This document shows, in pieces, positions 13,678 to 25,615 of a DNA stretch of 64,000 nucleotides. The first letter of the stretch is position 1; every line of letters starts with the position of its first letter. The notes beneath the pieces are model-generated. The model made no database searches, was not told the origin of the DNA, and worked only from the letters and a program-made list of their open reading frames with translations. Both the position numbers and the translations under genes were made by a program. The stretch is from Numida meleagris (lineage: Eukaryota; Chordata; Aves; Galliformes; Numididae): assembly GCF_002078875.1 (NCBI RefSeq), contig NC_034410.1, forward strand, positions 103,984,915 to 104,048,914. Direction: 5' to 3'.

Positions 13678-14347
13678 GTCAGCTGAATATGAGCCAGCAG
13701 TGTGCCTAGGTGGCCAAGAAGGCCAATGGCATCCTGGCTTGTATCAGGAATGGTGTGGTGAGCAGGACTAGGGAAGTCATCCTGCCCCTGTACTCGGCAT
13801 TGGTGAGGCCTCACCTCGAGTACTGTGTTCAGTTTTGGGCACCCCAGTACAAAAAGGACATGGAGGTGCTGGAGCAGGTCCAAAGAAGGGCAACAAGGCT
13901 GGTGAAGGGCTTGGAGAATATGCCCTACGAGGAGCGACTAAAGGAACTGGGGCTGTTTAGTCTGGGGAAGAGGAGACTGAGGGGAGACCACATTGCTCTC
14001 TTCAAATACCTGAAAGGTGATTGCAGTGAGAGCAGGGCTGGTCTATTCTCAGTGGTGACAGGTGGCAGGACAAGGGGAAATGGCCTCAAGTTGTGCCAGG
14101 GGAGGTTTAGGTTGGATATCAGGAAAAACTTATTTCCAGAAAGGGTTGTTAAGCACTGAAACAGGCTCCTCAGGGAGGTGGTTGAGTCACCATCCCTGAA
14201 TGTGTTTAAAAACCGTTTGGATGTGGTGCTCGGGGACATGATTTAGCAGTGGGTTGTTAGAGCAGTATGGTTAGGTTGCGGTTGGACTTGATGATCTTGA
14301 AGGTCCTTTCCAACCTGAGCAATTCTATGATTCTATGATTCTATGAT
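13678..14347 (+). mobile_element. CR1 LINE, 5'-truncated, with octamer tail
   Basis: About 670 bp of the CR1 3' end. It begins in the reverse-transcriptase C-terminal region (GAGCCAGCAGTGTGCC) and ends with three near-perfect ATTCTATG octamers at 14322-14347. It shares block after block with the other CR1 copies in the window. Its reading frame is unusually well kept (next entry), which suggests a younger insertion than those at 25 kb or 33 kb. Because the neighbouring minus-strand CR1 also keeps its own 3' tail, the two are independent insertions and not one twin-primed, inverted copy. Confidence 0.95.
13710..14159 (+). pseudogene. CR1 ORF2 C-terminal fragment (reverse transcriptase tail)
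   Basis: A 149-codon open frame covers the C-terminal part of the CR1 ORF2 polyprotein, which in intact elements carries an apurinic-type endonuclease followed by a reverse transcriptase. Visible CR1 landmarks are [19 protein letters not shown] near residue 25, [16 protein letters not shown] near residue 54, [19 protein letters not shown] near residue 82 and [12 protein letters not shown] near residue 130. The endonuclease and the catalytic reverse-transcriptase motifs lie upstream and are missing through 5' truncation. The frame stops at TGA 14157, where related copies continue to a WN-LP motif, so the last residues are also lost. It is not a functional gene. The ATG is arbitrary, since the true start would be some 2 kb upstream. 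Confidence 0.9.
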
Positions 14348-14674
14348 GTTTTTCTCTTTCATACAAATACACAACTAATCTCACCAAAGCAGCTATTTAT
14401 TCTCCTATCATTTCAGTTCTGCAAGGCTGATGAATTTTGGCAGCATTTGTTTTTAAATGGTTTTTAGACTTGCAGTAAGACTAATTTTAGCTCAGTAACA
14501 GAAGAACTGGTGAACAAAAAATCAACTCTCTTCACTTTAAAAGCCACATGAAAATGATAGAAAATCTCTTAATAGATCAGTTTTTGGTTTTTTTTTTGGT
14601 GAAAATAATGGATGGACAAATATATGCATTATTTTTCTGAAATAAACGTTAAGGCAGGGAATAGATAGAAGAGT

Positions 14675-14702
14675 GGGTGAGGAGGGGAGAGGAGGGAAAG
14701 GG
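14675..14702 (+). other. Potential G-quadruplex motif
   Basis: Four G runs of three or four bases with loops of 6, 6 and 3 nt fit the canonical G3+N1-7 pattern on the plus strand. The surrounding 14650-14705 is almost pure purine. Whether it folds is unknown, and there is no promoter or gene next to it to suggest a role. Confidence 0.6.
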
Positions 14703-17700
14703 AGAGAAACACAGAGCTAAGATATTTTCTAACAAGAATGAAAAAAAAATTATGTACACTGATTAGAAAATCAGAGTTCCTTATAAGTGAATTCTAACAT
14801 TTTCTACTCCCAGCTTCTTATTTTCTGTCTTTCCATGGATCAGGAACTTCTCTTAAGTAGTGCGGCATATTTCTTAAATGAGACACTTTTTCTTGTTCTA
14901 TCTTGTCTCACATTTAGCACTGTGCAAGTTCCAAATGCAGCTGCAGACATTGTAACAGGAACACTGAGCAGTCTCTGAAAAGTTACTTCCCCTCACATAC
15001 CCTTAATGTTTAATGTCATTTAGCATTTGTAAAGTAGGATAAAACTGTCATGTGACAGAACATAGATTGTTTACATGGTCACTGCAAACTGTCAAATTTC
15101 CATGATCTCCAGATTGCGAAGTCACATGTGGAACATGAAACACACTGCAGTTATATGGTAAAATGACCACTGAATATTTTATTTCAAACACCACGATAAG
15201 AAATTCTGCTGGACCAATAAAAATGTTCCTGTGCAAAGTCAACAATATAATCCTCAACTGACAATAATCAAGCAAAATCCTACCATTTGTCTGCTAGCAA
15301 ACCCTCTCAATCCCTAGGAAAATATTTTAATCAGTTTCTGATGATAGGGTGTGGAAATGGGTGGGCAAAAATGTTTGAGCATGATTTATTTTTTAATTTC
15401 TATTTAAATCATTCCATATCCCCACCAATTCCCCCGACTGCTAAAAATCAATGAGCCGGGAACTCCACAGCCCATTGGCAAGTGCCCATCATTCTTCAGA
15501 ACTTCAGAACAAGCAGGGTGATTAATCCATTTAAATGTGCTGCACAGGAAATATCGGAGGTGGCAGATGCTTTCTTCAATTGTGATTTACACTGAGAAGA
15601 AAATTAAAACTCTCACCGTAACAATAGCTGACTGCTCTACTAAATCCAGTGTCATCTCTGCCTTTTTTTCTTGTGGAGAATGTGACTGTAAATGCTTCCA
15701 GCTTTTATGACATGAAGAGGTGAGAGGCCTGGGGTTTTGTTTTGTTTTTCTCTTGTTGTTCTATTCCTTTATTTTTTAATTATTAATGACACTCATTTCC
15801 TTGTTTTGGGTTATGATTTTTGGGGTGTGGAACCACTAGGGAATTACTGCTTTAGAAACTGATTAATCTGTAGTCATTAAAACACTTCACAGGCACTGCA
15901 GCAAAACTGTCAGTATCTCTTCATTAGCTCTAAGATAGGAGCTTTATATAAGTACATCTAAACCTCAGCTGTAACATCCTCCTCAGGGTATATTAACAAG
16001 TGCAGGATTTTACAACATTTCAGGACTAATTTCCTGCTTATTCAGATACTTTTTCATCACAGGGAATTTACACAGCTACAGACATCTGTCTTAATAACAC
16101 TCAGCACGTTAATATGGGTCTTGAGGACATTAGGTGATTGAAATTGTAGCTCAGTTCTCCCCATCATTTTGAAATGATCAAAAGTGAATCCTTCACGGCT
16201 TTGGAAAATTTACTAAGTTGATTCAGTTTTATTCTATAAATTATACTTTATTTTTTCTCAAAATCGTGGGCTGTGTGTAAGATCTGTAAGGTATACAGTG
16301 ACAGGTCGAGAAGGAAGACTCTTTACATGAAGCTGTGTAACTTTAGAACACTGAACCTTGTGAACTTTCTCTTCCACCTCTATTCATCTCTCAATGACAC
16401 TCATGGTGTTCATTAGCAGATGGTCAGGATAGGATGCACATACATAAAAACATATCTTGCCTGACCTTTTCCATGCTTTCATAATCTGCCCAACCTCAGG
16501 AAGTTATAAAACCAAATTATTTCTAAGCATTACCAGTACATATTTTTCACAAACAGTCATTATATTAAGTCAGTGGATACTCAAACCTTTGCTAAAGTAG
16601 GCTGCAAAGCAATTAAAGCAATCGCATCATGGGTTATCTGCAGTTCCAGTAAAAGTTTCTGTGATGAAATTATCTGTACTTAGGTGAAAAGACAATACAC
16701 TTGACTTGTCTGCGCTCTTCTTTAGAAATTTCCTTATAGCTGCTGTTGGAAACAAGATACCGACAAACAGATACGTATAGGAGACAAGTTGTGACATGTC
16801 TGTTGATTGACTTTTGTGCACAACAGATGTAAGTATCCATAGGTGACAGTTCTATGTGTTTATATGTAAATATATACATACTGATTAATGATATTTTAGT
16901 TATAGTAAACATGTTCTGCTCCCCACCTTACTGACTGCTTACAGAGCAAAAGTATGGGAAAGCAATTTAATATACATTAGCTGGTAATATAGGAAAGATT
17001 TAGATTGCTTCTTGAACACTGACTTGGGGAGAGGACTTTCCAAATGTCTTGGAATCGCCATTGAATTTCTTCATTTTTTTAATGCCTGTGACCAAATGCT
17101 ACCACAACTGTTGTGTGCGGCTGGCTTTTTCTTCACTGAAATTAAAAGAAGCAGAAAGATAAAAGCAAAACAAAATGAACAAACAAAAGAGACAATCAAC
17201 CGCTGGGATCAGAGATACGTCACAGATAGACCTGGTGAACCCAGTGGGTTTTCTGACAGAAGCTGAGTTGAAGAGCTGAAGAATAGCAAAATCTATAGAA
17301 CTGAGTGACATTCTTCAGCTCTGCAATTAGTTTGCTCTTTTTTGTTCTCAGTTTTACAATCCCTGTGAAAATTATGGTGACTACTTCTGAAGACTTGGAC
17401 TTCGTGCTTTTGTAAACATATGGAATTATCTATGTTAAGCTTTGGGTAAAAGGGAAAACAGAGAAAAAATGTGATTGATCTGACTGCAATATTCTGTTCT
17501 GATTATCATAACATAAGTAAGATATTTACAGAACCTCCTTTTATTAATTTAGCAGAATGTATGATATACCTGCTCCTTCTTGTATTTCATGTGCAATGAC
17601 TGCCATTTCTAATAAAAGTTGAAGACCAAATGGCACTCTTAACAAAGATTTGTTCTCAAAAGCCAAAAATCAGACATCTGTTGGAAACTTTCTCTAGTAT

Positions 17701-19123
17701 CTTGAAGAATAATTAAGTTGGCATAGAAAACACAACATAATCAAATAGGAACAAAATTTTACTTTGGAAACTTTACTTAATAAATTCTTGTAAATACTTT
17801 GCAGAGCACTCAGAAAACTGCAAATGTGGAAGGAGTATTTCTTTTTTGTTTTAAGGAATAAAACATTGTTACATTAAAAAATTCATTATCACTATTGATA
17901 TTTTATAAATGGAGGAATAAACGCCTAAGAAGAATATGATCAAATAACAGAAAAAATGTGGAAGGAAGTGCAAAATTCTCTAATCCTCTCTTTCTAATAC
18001 TTGTTGCCTCTCACTTATAATTAGCTGCATAAACAATTATATTTCCATGTATTCTTTTTTTATGTTTACTGAAATCAGTTGTTTTTTTTTAAAATCATCA
18101 AGCATGAGGGAAAGCCATTAGCTTTCATAGCTAATAGCTGAATATGGTTGTTTTGCTGCTTAACTTTCACCATAATTTCTGTGTTAACTGTTGATGAAAC
18201 TTGTTGGCAGGTGAGTTGCTGTCACTTAATCCCTCAAATGCGAGATGTCTGTTTGAACAGACTGTCATCAGAAGAGAGAAAAAGAACTTCACGCCCATTT
18301 TCTGTATGTGCACTCACATTGGTAAGAAGTAGTAAGTTTGGGAAAACTTAGTACATACCTGACCTTAGTTTCTAAGAGGAATAAAATGATTTATGAGGAA
18401 AAATCAACTTACACCTCCATCAGGTCAAAGAGAAATCCAAGAAAGATTGTGACCTGTGATCTAAAATGTATTCCTTGGTCTCCTAATGTACAGTTCCTTA
18501 GAACTGCTGCTGTTGAGGATAGATAGCTAAGTCACACTTCATCCTATAATATTTGCATTTACAAATGGGATGTCCTTCTTTTCCTGGCATTTAAAATGGG
18601 TATTGAGTTTGATGTAATTTCAGTTCCAGAATCACACAACGTGTCCATTAGTCTCTGAATATCTTATCCAGACTTACTTTGTTTATGCAGATTTGGATTT
18701 TATATTAATACTCAGTTTGGTTTCTATTGGCTACTTGCCATCCTTTTATGTAAATGGTAATCTGTTGCTCCTTTGGACGACATTGTTATGAAATAAATGA
18801 TTTTCTAAATAAAAGTGGATTGCTCTCCATAAAAAATCAACCAACTAACCAACCAACAAAAAATCTTTTCAAATAGTTTTCAAATTAAATATACAATTAT
18901 TGGAATGATGTTAATTTCTGGAACAACTCAATTAATATACTTTCTTAAATACAAATAGTAGCACTGAGGCTATTATATTCATTAGTTTATGTTAAGTTAA
19001 AGAGGATATGAAGCTTTTCTCATGAAATGCTATATCAAGACCATGGATAAACGTGCTGTCTAAATTTTGTAGAGTTTGACAGAAAAGGAAACATATAGGT
19101 AGGCAGCAAATCTACACTGAGAC

Positions 19124-19152
19124 AAAAAAAAAAAAAAGAAAAAAAAAAAAAA
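19124..19152. repeat. A-rich tract
   Basis: Two runs of 14 A separated by a single G. No LINE or SINE body precedes it, so it is a simple repeat. Confidence 0.85.
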
Positions 19153-19726
19153 GAAAAGGAGAGGAACCAAGATAAGGTTATCATGGTTATTTATTATGGT
19201 ACTTTTGATGGTTCTACTTCATTGTAAGCTTCTGAAATAGGTATCAGCAGTCCCTGTTGGCCTTTTACCTAGACATTATCAGTTGGCCATTTCCAAATCA
19301 TTTGGGTCTCAAGACAGGAGCTGAAAGATGAGAGGTTAATGGCTTTATGCACTAATTCAAGGAGTGCACTCTATTTGTAAAAGTGCTAAGACTGCTGTGG
19401 CAGAAACTGTCAAGTGAATAGTTTGGGCTACTATCACTGATGGAGTGGAAATGTCAAAGAGCAACTCATTAGATTCAGAGAACAAATAGGTAGGGAGACT
19501 CGGAGCTTTGAAAAGCATGAAACAAATGGATGAACTAGATGTGATGGAAAAAAGGAGAAGTCAGCAAAAGGATGTAAAGAAGAGTAATACAGTGAAAAGG
19601 AAGATGACCTTGCACATAACAAAGAGTAAACAGAGACTGTACACGATCATTCTCCTTGTGTTAGTGTAATTAATTTTGATTCTGAAATGGTTCTCAAAAA
19701 GTTTTCATATGTTTAAATTTGAGGAA

Positions 19727-20198
19727 TCATAGAAATTCTAAAGAAGTCCAGTGGAGGGCCACAAAGATGATTAAGGGCCTAGAGCATCTCCCGTATGCGG
19801 AAAGACTGAGTAACCTGGGTCTGTTCTGCCTGGGGAAAAGAAGGCTGAGAGGGGATCTGATAAAAGTTTATAGATCTCTACAGGGAGATAGGAAGCAAGT
19901 GGATAAGGCCAGGCTCTTCTCAGTGGTGTGTAGAGATAGAACAAGGAGTAATGGCCTAAAATTTGAACATGGGAAGTTCCGAACTAACATGGGGAGGAAC
20001 TTTATGGTAAGGGTGATGGAGCACTGGAACAGGTTTCCCAGAGAGGTTGTGCAGTATCCTTCTATGGAGATATTCAAGACCTATCTGGATGCCTACCTGT
20101 GCGACCTATTGTAGGATACCTGCTTTAGCCGGGGGAGGGTTGGATTCAATGATTTCTTGAGGTCTCTTCCAATCCCTGCGATTCTGTGATTCTGTGAA
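19727..20198 (+). mobile_element. CR1 LINE, 5'-truncated, variant 3' UTR
   Basis: About 470 bp of the CR1 3' end: [42 protein letters not shown] coding, then a 3' UTR with GGGGGAGGGTTGGATTCAATG and the tail CGATTCTGTGATTCTGTG. The tail and the 3' UTR (GCCTACCTGTGCGACC) differ from the copies at 14.3, 32.1 and 36.5 kb, so it belongs to a different CR1 subfamily. The insertion is 5'-truncated. Confidence 0.93.
19734..20114 (+). pseudogene. CR1 ORF2 C-terminal fragment, second subfamily
   Basis: The open frame runs from upstream flanking DNA into the CR1 ORF2 C-terminus and ends at the natural stop (TAG, 20112-20114). Landmarks are [65 protein letters not shown] and EHWNRFPREVVQYPSMEIFKTYLD. 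It has no frameshift over about 125 codons, but the endonuclease and catalytic reverse-transcriptase domains are absent through truncation. The first dozen codons of the longest frame come from host flank and are not CR1. It is inactive. Confidence 0.88.
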
Positions 20199-21908
20199 AT
20201 ATTGGCTGGAAGAGCATTTAATGGAAAACTAGGGACCCTCCCCATTTCATCAGGACTACATTGAACAATAAATAGGTCAGATGCTGTTTTGTCTGATGAA
20301 GTCCTGAAAGGACCTCAGTAGGCAACCTGTTCCTCTGCTGTTCTTACAAAGAAATTTTTCCTAATCCCAAGATATGGCTTAGAATCATAGACTCTTTATT
20401 TCTTCACGTGTCACTAAAGAAAATTTCTTGCTCCAGCTGGTCTTAGGCTTTTCTGTTTTCTTCCTAAATTACCTAAGATATACCGCTGCATTTCTCTTTC
20501 ATTGACTGTTCTTGATTCTATTTCTTATATCCCCATTCACTGCACGTTAGTTCTTTAAGAAATCGCTCCTTAGTTTTCTGCCAGAATATCTTGTGTTTCT
20601 GTGGAACAGAATACATTGGTTCTGAGTTCAAGTAATATTTTCTTTTCAATACAACAACCATCCAAGACATTTCTGCTCGTTTTCATAGTATTCCAGGGAA
20701 TTCTGCTCAGCAAGTTACTGAAGTCTGTGCTCCTAAAGTCCAGAGCCTTAACTCTTCAGCTTAAATTTCAATCTCAGATACAGGGATGCAGTTGCTTCTC
20801 CCATCATCTTGTGCAGGGCAGTCAAAGCAAAATGTAGTCTACGTGCTAGCAAATTTGGATTCCCAGTTTTGTGTTTGATTAGCAACAGACAGAAAAGGAA
20901 GGGACCAAATATATTTCCTTTTATCCATTAGTTGTGAGCTGTTCACCAAATCTTATTTCTCATCATTTAGTATCAGGGATTTTTATTAGTGTATCTGTGC
21001 GCACCAGTGATCCCAGTGTAAGGGATCTTTTGAAGATGTGTATTATGTTCTCCCATATGAATAGGTATGGTATAAATGATGAAGTGATCTGACTATGCAT
21101 CTTTTTGTGACAACATGGTGAAATGTCATCTGTTTGATCAGTTTCTGCTTTTGCTGCAAGCTGGCCAAATACCTTGTACCTGAGCCTAAAGCAGCATCTT
21201 CCAGTCCACACCCTTTATGGTAGCTGAAGATCTAAAATCTTTAATTTTAATTGAATAAATTCTAATGAACCAATAAAGTTCTTTTCAATTTTTTTTCAGG
21301 TGAGTAGAAGATGTATGGTGTAAATTTATACTCTTATATACAAGATTAAATGATTTTGTAAATCCTTGGTCTATAGAGCAAGTATTTTAAACCATTCAAA
21401 ATAGTTGTCTATTTGCTGTACTATGTAAAGGCTAAGGACAAATTCCAAAATAGTATAGGCACCAGTTTTGGTTGAGTGACCAACCAACCAACGAAACTTT
21501 TCTGCTTGGAAGTTCTAACCATGAAATGTAAGAAATGTATCTTAATAAACTTATACCATGCAAGACTACTGATACAGCCAGACTATCTTCTGCCTCCAGC
21601 AGGACAAAGTTTTTGTTTACTCTCTTTCTTGTTCTATGGTTCCTATGTGCATATCTGGAGAGCAGCCATGCTTCAGCAAGACCTTTTCTAGTCTATAAAT
21701 TGGTGATTAGAATAATTTTTTAGGAATGGGCAAATGTCTTAATTCTCTTGAATTGATAAAATGAACTCATCTCTATTTTCTTGAGCAAATGTTTGAACCA
21801 CCTTTTTATTACAGAGAAGGAAAGAAGCAGCACTGTCCTTTCGATAAAGGAGTGCTACATATCCAAGAAAAATTTTCTGGGTGTGAAATGGCCAGTGAAT
21901 TACCACAC
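20199..21908. other. Mostly unique DNA with a possible CR1 scrap
   Basis: No gene is recognised. Around 20310-20372 the words GGCAACCTGTTCC and AAGAAATTTTTCCTAAT resemble the minus-strand CR1 3' region. The match is short and degraded and lacks the tail, so it is noted here without a separate call. Confidence 0.45.
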
Positions 21909-22403
21909 TGTCTTAGTTTCAGCTGGGATTGAACTGTTTTCTTCAGAGTGCCTGGTAATGATGCCATGTTTTTGATCTAGGAGAAAAACAATGTTGATAA
22001 CACGACGTTTATAGTTGCTGCTAAGCAGTGTTGTACAGAGCCAAGTCCATTCTCAGGTGGGCACAAGGAGCTGAGAGGGAACAGAATCAGGGCAGCTGAC
22101 TTATCTGGCCAATGGCATATTCCATACCATATGACATCATGCAGAAGGAGCTTTGAAGTGGATGGGAGTTCATGTGGCTCTCTTCTGTTCACTGGGGGCT
22201 AGTTTGCATCAGTGGTGAGCAATTGCTTGTGCATCACTTGTTATATACATTCATATATATGCATGAAAAAAAAAAAACAAAAAACCATGAGTTCTACTTT
22301 GTTTATTTTTTCCTGATTCTCTCCCCCATCCCACTAGGAAGGAGGGGGAATGAGTGAATGATCATGTTCTGCTTAGCTATCTGCTGGGTTAAACCACAGT
22401 GCA
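21909..22403 (+). mobile_element. Solo LTR of an avian endogenous retrovirus
   Basis: It starts TGTCTTAGTTTCAGCTGGGA and ends near GGGTTAAACCACAGTGCA, the typical outer sequences of an abundant avian LTR family as I recall it. Internal landmarks in the expected order are AATGTTGATAACAC, TATTCCATACCATATGACATCATG, GGTGAGCAATTGCTTGTGCATCAC and a pyrimidine-rich stretch near CTCTCCCCCATCCCAC. No primer-binding site or gag sequence follows, so it is a solo LTR left by LTR-LTR recombination. CACAC occurs at both borders (21904-21908 and 22402-22406) and may be the target-site duplication, but it is too simple to be sure. The expected TATA box after the ATGACATCATG block is degraded, so the promoter is probably dead. 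Confidence 0.85.
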
Positions 22404-24949
22404 CACTAAGGAGAGCCACAGTCTAAAAAAAAGATGCTCAGCATGTTGGTGCTGCCAGTCCCAATAATGGGAAATGAATCCTGCAATGTGACTTCAACAT
22501 CTAACATTTGATGTTTTATTCAGAATAAACTGTTTCAGTGACACGGTCCTGTTCCTTATCTGGTGTCAAATTAATATATCATTTAATTACTGCTTGATGG
22601 ATAGACACCACACTAAGGCTGTAAGATTTCCATGAGCATCCTTAAGCACATTGCTGAGTTGTTCTAATATTTGAAACCCAAAAGCTCTTATCTAAGTTTT
22701 TACACTTAGATTGATGTTATCTAAGAGCCAAAGGAGTTGCTTTGTTTATAATAAACCAGACCAACTTTTTAAAGCCATTGCACTGAATGCTGTAAACAGA
22801 TGTAAGGATCATTAGGCTTTATGCAGTATAGTAAAATTCCTTATAAAACATTGAGTGAAATTACCAGAAGAGATTAGTGCATACTGCAGACTAATTTCTT
22901 CACATTTAGATTTTCTTAAATTAAATCTGTCTTTGAAATGTATTCTTATAAAAATACCTCAAAATATGAAAATATTTATTAAGTTAAACAAATTTCAAAA
23001 TAAGAGCCTTTATTCTCAACTGCACTAAGGCCACATTATGTTGTTCTGGCATGAAGTACATTTATATCCATTTCAAATTTTCTATGATTTTATGAAAGTG
23101 TCTTTGAACCTATAAAGAGATATTAAAAGAGCTTACAGCAAATGATAATTCAGTTATAATCTTTTGGGATTAATCATTTATAAATAGGAATAATTAATAA
23201 AACCACACCTTTGCCTCATTCTTGTCAGTCCATTCATTCTTATTTAAGGACCTGCTCCTTCTCATTTTTCTTACTTGAATATGCATTTCCATGTGAACAT
23301 CCCTTTCAAATTAGGATTGTTATGTAATTATTTTCTTAAGAGGTAAGGAGAAATTTCCATTTGGCCATTTTAATGTTATCAATAATCTGTGAGAAGAGCA
23401 GTGGCTCTGTTTTCAGAGAGCTCTTCTCTTTGAAATCTGAAAGAAAAAGATAGCTCCTCTGCAGTTAAAACTATTAGGTTTGTCTAAAGGGTTTCAAGCA
23501 GTTTGGAACACCTCCAGTAAATCTCAGTAAATCTCAAGGCCTTCCTGGAGCACCACTTGAGAAGGAATATCCAGTATACTCCTGACTGCTTGCAATGAAT
23601 TTGATTAAATATTTTTCACTGATTTTAAGGCGAGAAACATTTAGATCTTGTGATACAGATTCCTGTGCACATCAGGAATCTTCTTGTTCTCAGGTCTCTT
23701 TACAGTCAATACAAAGAGATAGGTATTCCAGTAAGTTGATGCATGTTAAATGAGTTTATTTTGGAACTGCTTTTGTGTCTCCATTGACTACCTGAAGACC
23801 TTAAATATAAGGAAATCATCACTTTCTCTGATATCTGATCATTATTCTGAATGCCAGGGTTAAACTTCTGTAAATATTTATCTAAGTATAACCAAAGTAC
23901 AGAGACATATTTCCTGAAATTAAAGTACATTTTTCACGTGATAATTACAAATCAGTGAAAGATATAAATAAATTCGTATTTAGATAAACACACATATTAC
24001 AAAGACTGAATAGAATCAAAAATGGTATTAGTTACAGCAAAATGTATAATATATCATAAAGTCTTTTTTTTTCCCTATTCAAAGATGATGATAAGGTGAT
24101 AAATGTATTATTGTAATGAATACGCTAGCTGTCCAATGAAAAAGACTGGAAGTCCCCTAATCAAAGCAGTCCCTGTCCAAACATTTACTATATTACGGAT
24201 TTACATGGCCAGAAGAAAAATGATTTCTGTGGGAAAACTAATTTTTCAGAGGTAAGACTTGTAGTAAAATCTTTGTGACATAACCTACCATAAGACTCTT
24301 ACTCTCTTCTAAACAATTCCATTAAGGTGAAGGCCTGGTAGGAAAAAAACAGCCACATGAAGTAGGAGAAGTTAGGCAGTGGATGGGCGTGTCAGTTATA
24401 TCTTTTCCGTCTCAAATAGATTTTCAGATGCTGTAAATAAAAAAGGTTAATAAGTTTCCTTAGCCATCACTTTGTCATGCTTCTTTTAGGAGAACACAAG
24501 GATGAAAGGTATTCTGTTTGTGTGACTTTCCATTTGAGGCAATCTTATTATAGTAGAACTGGCTTTGGTAAATAAAAAGAGATCCATCACTAGAAAATAG
24601 CTCAGCATTATATGTCTACTCAAATAAATATAAAGGCCTATCTTTAACAAGAGAAAAAATAGAATCAGTGAAAATTCATGTTATTCCATCTCTAAGTCAG
24701 TACTGGTTGACTTTTTGTTTATTGGAATATAGACCATGCACAGACAAGAATCTAACATATCCGTAAATCCCACCTTCTCTTGGTAGAAGTATCCTTTTAC
24801 CTCTGTTAAGATGTAATTAGTGGACATTTTCTCCAAAGCCAATGCACGGAACATCTTCATGTACATAAATTATTTTTTTCTCTCTTTTGCTGAACATAAA
24901 CAACTGAAAGAATGACTCACATTTCAGCAGAAAGCCACCAAGGTGGACA
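22404..24949. other. Unique AT-rich non-coding DNA
   Basis: No gene, RNA or transposon could be supported. The open frames are short and without motifs. Confidence 0.55.
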
Positions 24950-25376
24950 ATGACTTAAGTTCTTGTCTTTTGAGGAGAGACAGAGGAACTGGAGCCGTAT
25001 TCAGCCTGAAGACAAGTTGGTTGTGGGTACAACTAAAAGCAGCTCCCCCCAGTATTTGTGGGGAGAAAATAGAGCCTAGCTCTTCACAGCTGTTCATGGA
25101 TGGAAGAAAAGGGAAAAAAAAATAGTTTTAAGTTGTAAAAAGAGAATTTCAGGTTGGATAAAAGGAAAAATCTGTTTACCAAAGACAGTAAAAGAGTGGC
25201 ATAGGCTTTCTAGTGTGGCTGTGCAATCTCCACTCTTGGAAGTTTTCAAGATAAGACTGGTCAAATCTCTGGCTTACCTCCTTTGATACCATGAGTAATG
25301 CTGACTCTATAACTGACCATGTTTTTAGCTTGGCATCAGACTAGAGACCTCTTGAGGGCCCTTTCAACCTGAATTA
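24950..25376 (+). mobile_element. Old, degraded CR1 LINE fragment
   Basis: Recognisable CR1 blocks occur in order: AGGAACTGGAGCCGTATTCAGCCTG, a TTCAGGTTGGATAAAAGGAAAAA block near 25149, GAGTGGCATAGGCTTTCT, and the terminal CCTCTTGAGGGCCCTTTCAACCTGAATTATG near 25349-25376. Several indels break any frame and the octamer tail is nearly gone, so it is older than the copies at 13.7 and 31.8 kb. Confidence 0.8.
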
Positions 25377-25585
25377 TGTTACAAATCAACCTAAAGAGAA
25401 ATTTTAAAACCTAATTCTAGAAAACTGAACAATACTCAGCACATAACATTTTTATGGAAGATGGTGTTACCAACAGAACTAAACTTTATCCACATACTTT
25501 CGTCTGTACAAACTTAGAATCTCGTATTTATGTTCACTTGTCAATAACACCATTAAAGGAGATTTGTAAAAGTTTTGCCTTCTGC

Positions 25586-25615
25586 CCCTAACCCTAACCC
25601 TAACCCTAACCCTAA
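25586..25615 (-). repeat. Interstitial telomeric repeat, five exact CCCTAA units
   Basis: Five perfect tandem CCCTAA hexamers (TTAGGG on the minus strand), preceded by one extra C and followed by ACC. The edges are sharp on both sides, with no degenerate telomere-like flank. Short interstitial arrays of this kind are usually explained by telomeric DNA being added or captured during double-strand-break repair, and less often by ancient end fusion. This array is far too short for a fusion relic. Confidence 0.95.

Larger units (their letters stand above)
14350..19725. other. Unique non-coding DNA, no gene seen
   Basis: No gene or transposon is recognised. It contains a purine-rich G-quadruplex motif (14675-14702), a non-repetitive region at 15400-15620 that looks more constrained than its flanks, and an A-rich tract at 19124-19152. 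The open frames are short and motif-free. Confidence 0.55.

Noticed and set aside
13378..14347. A single CR1 inverted by twin priming
   Set aside because: Both halves carry the same 3' block and their own octamer tail, so two insertions are needed.
20310..20372. Minus-strand CR1 fragment
   Set aside because: Only two short words match and there is no tail or continuing similarity. It is mentioned within the interval entry but not called.
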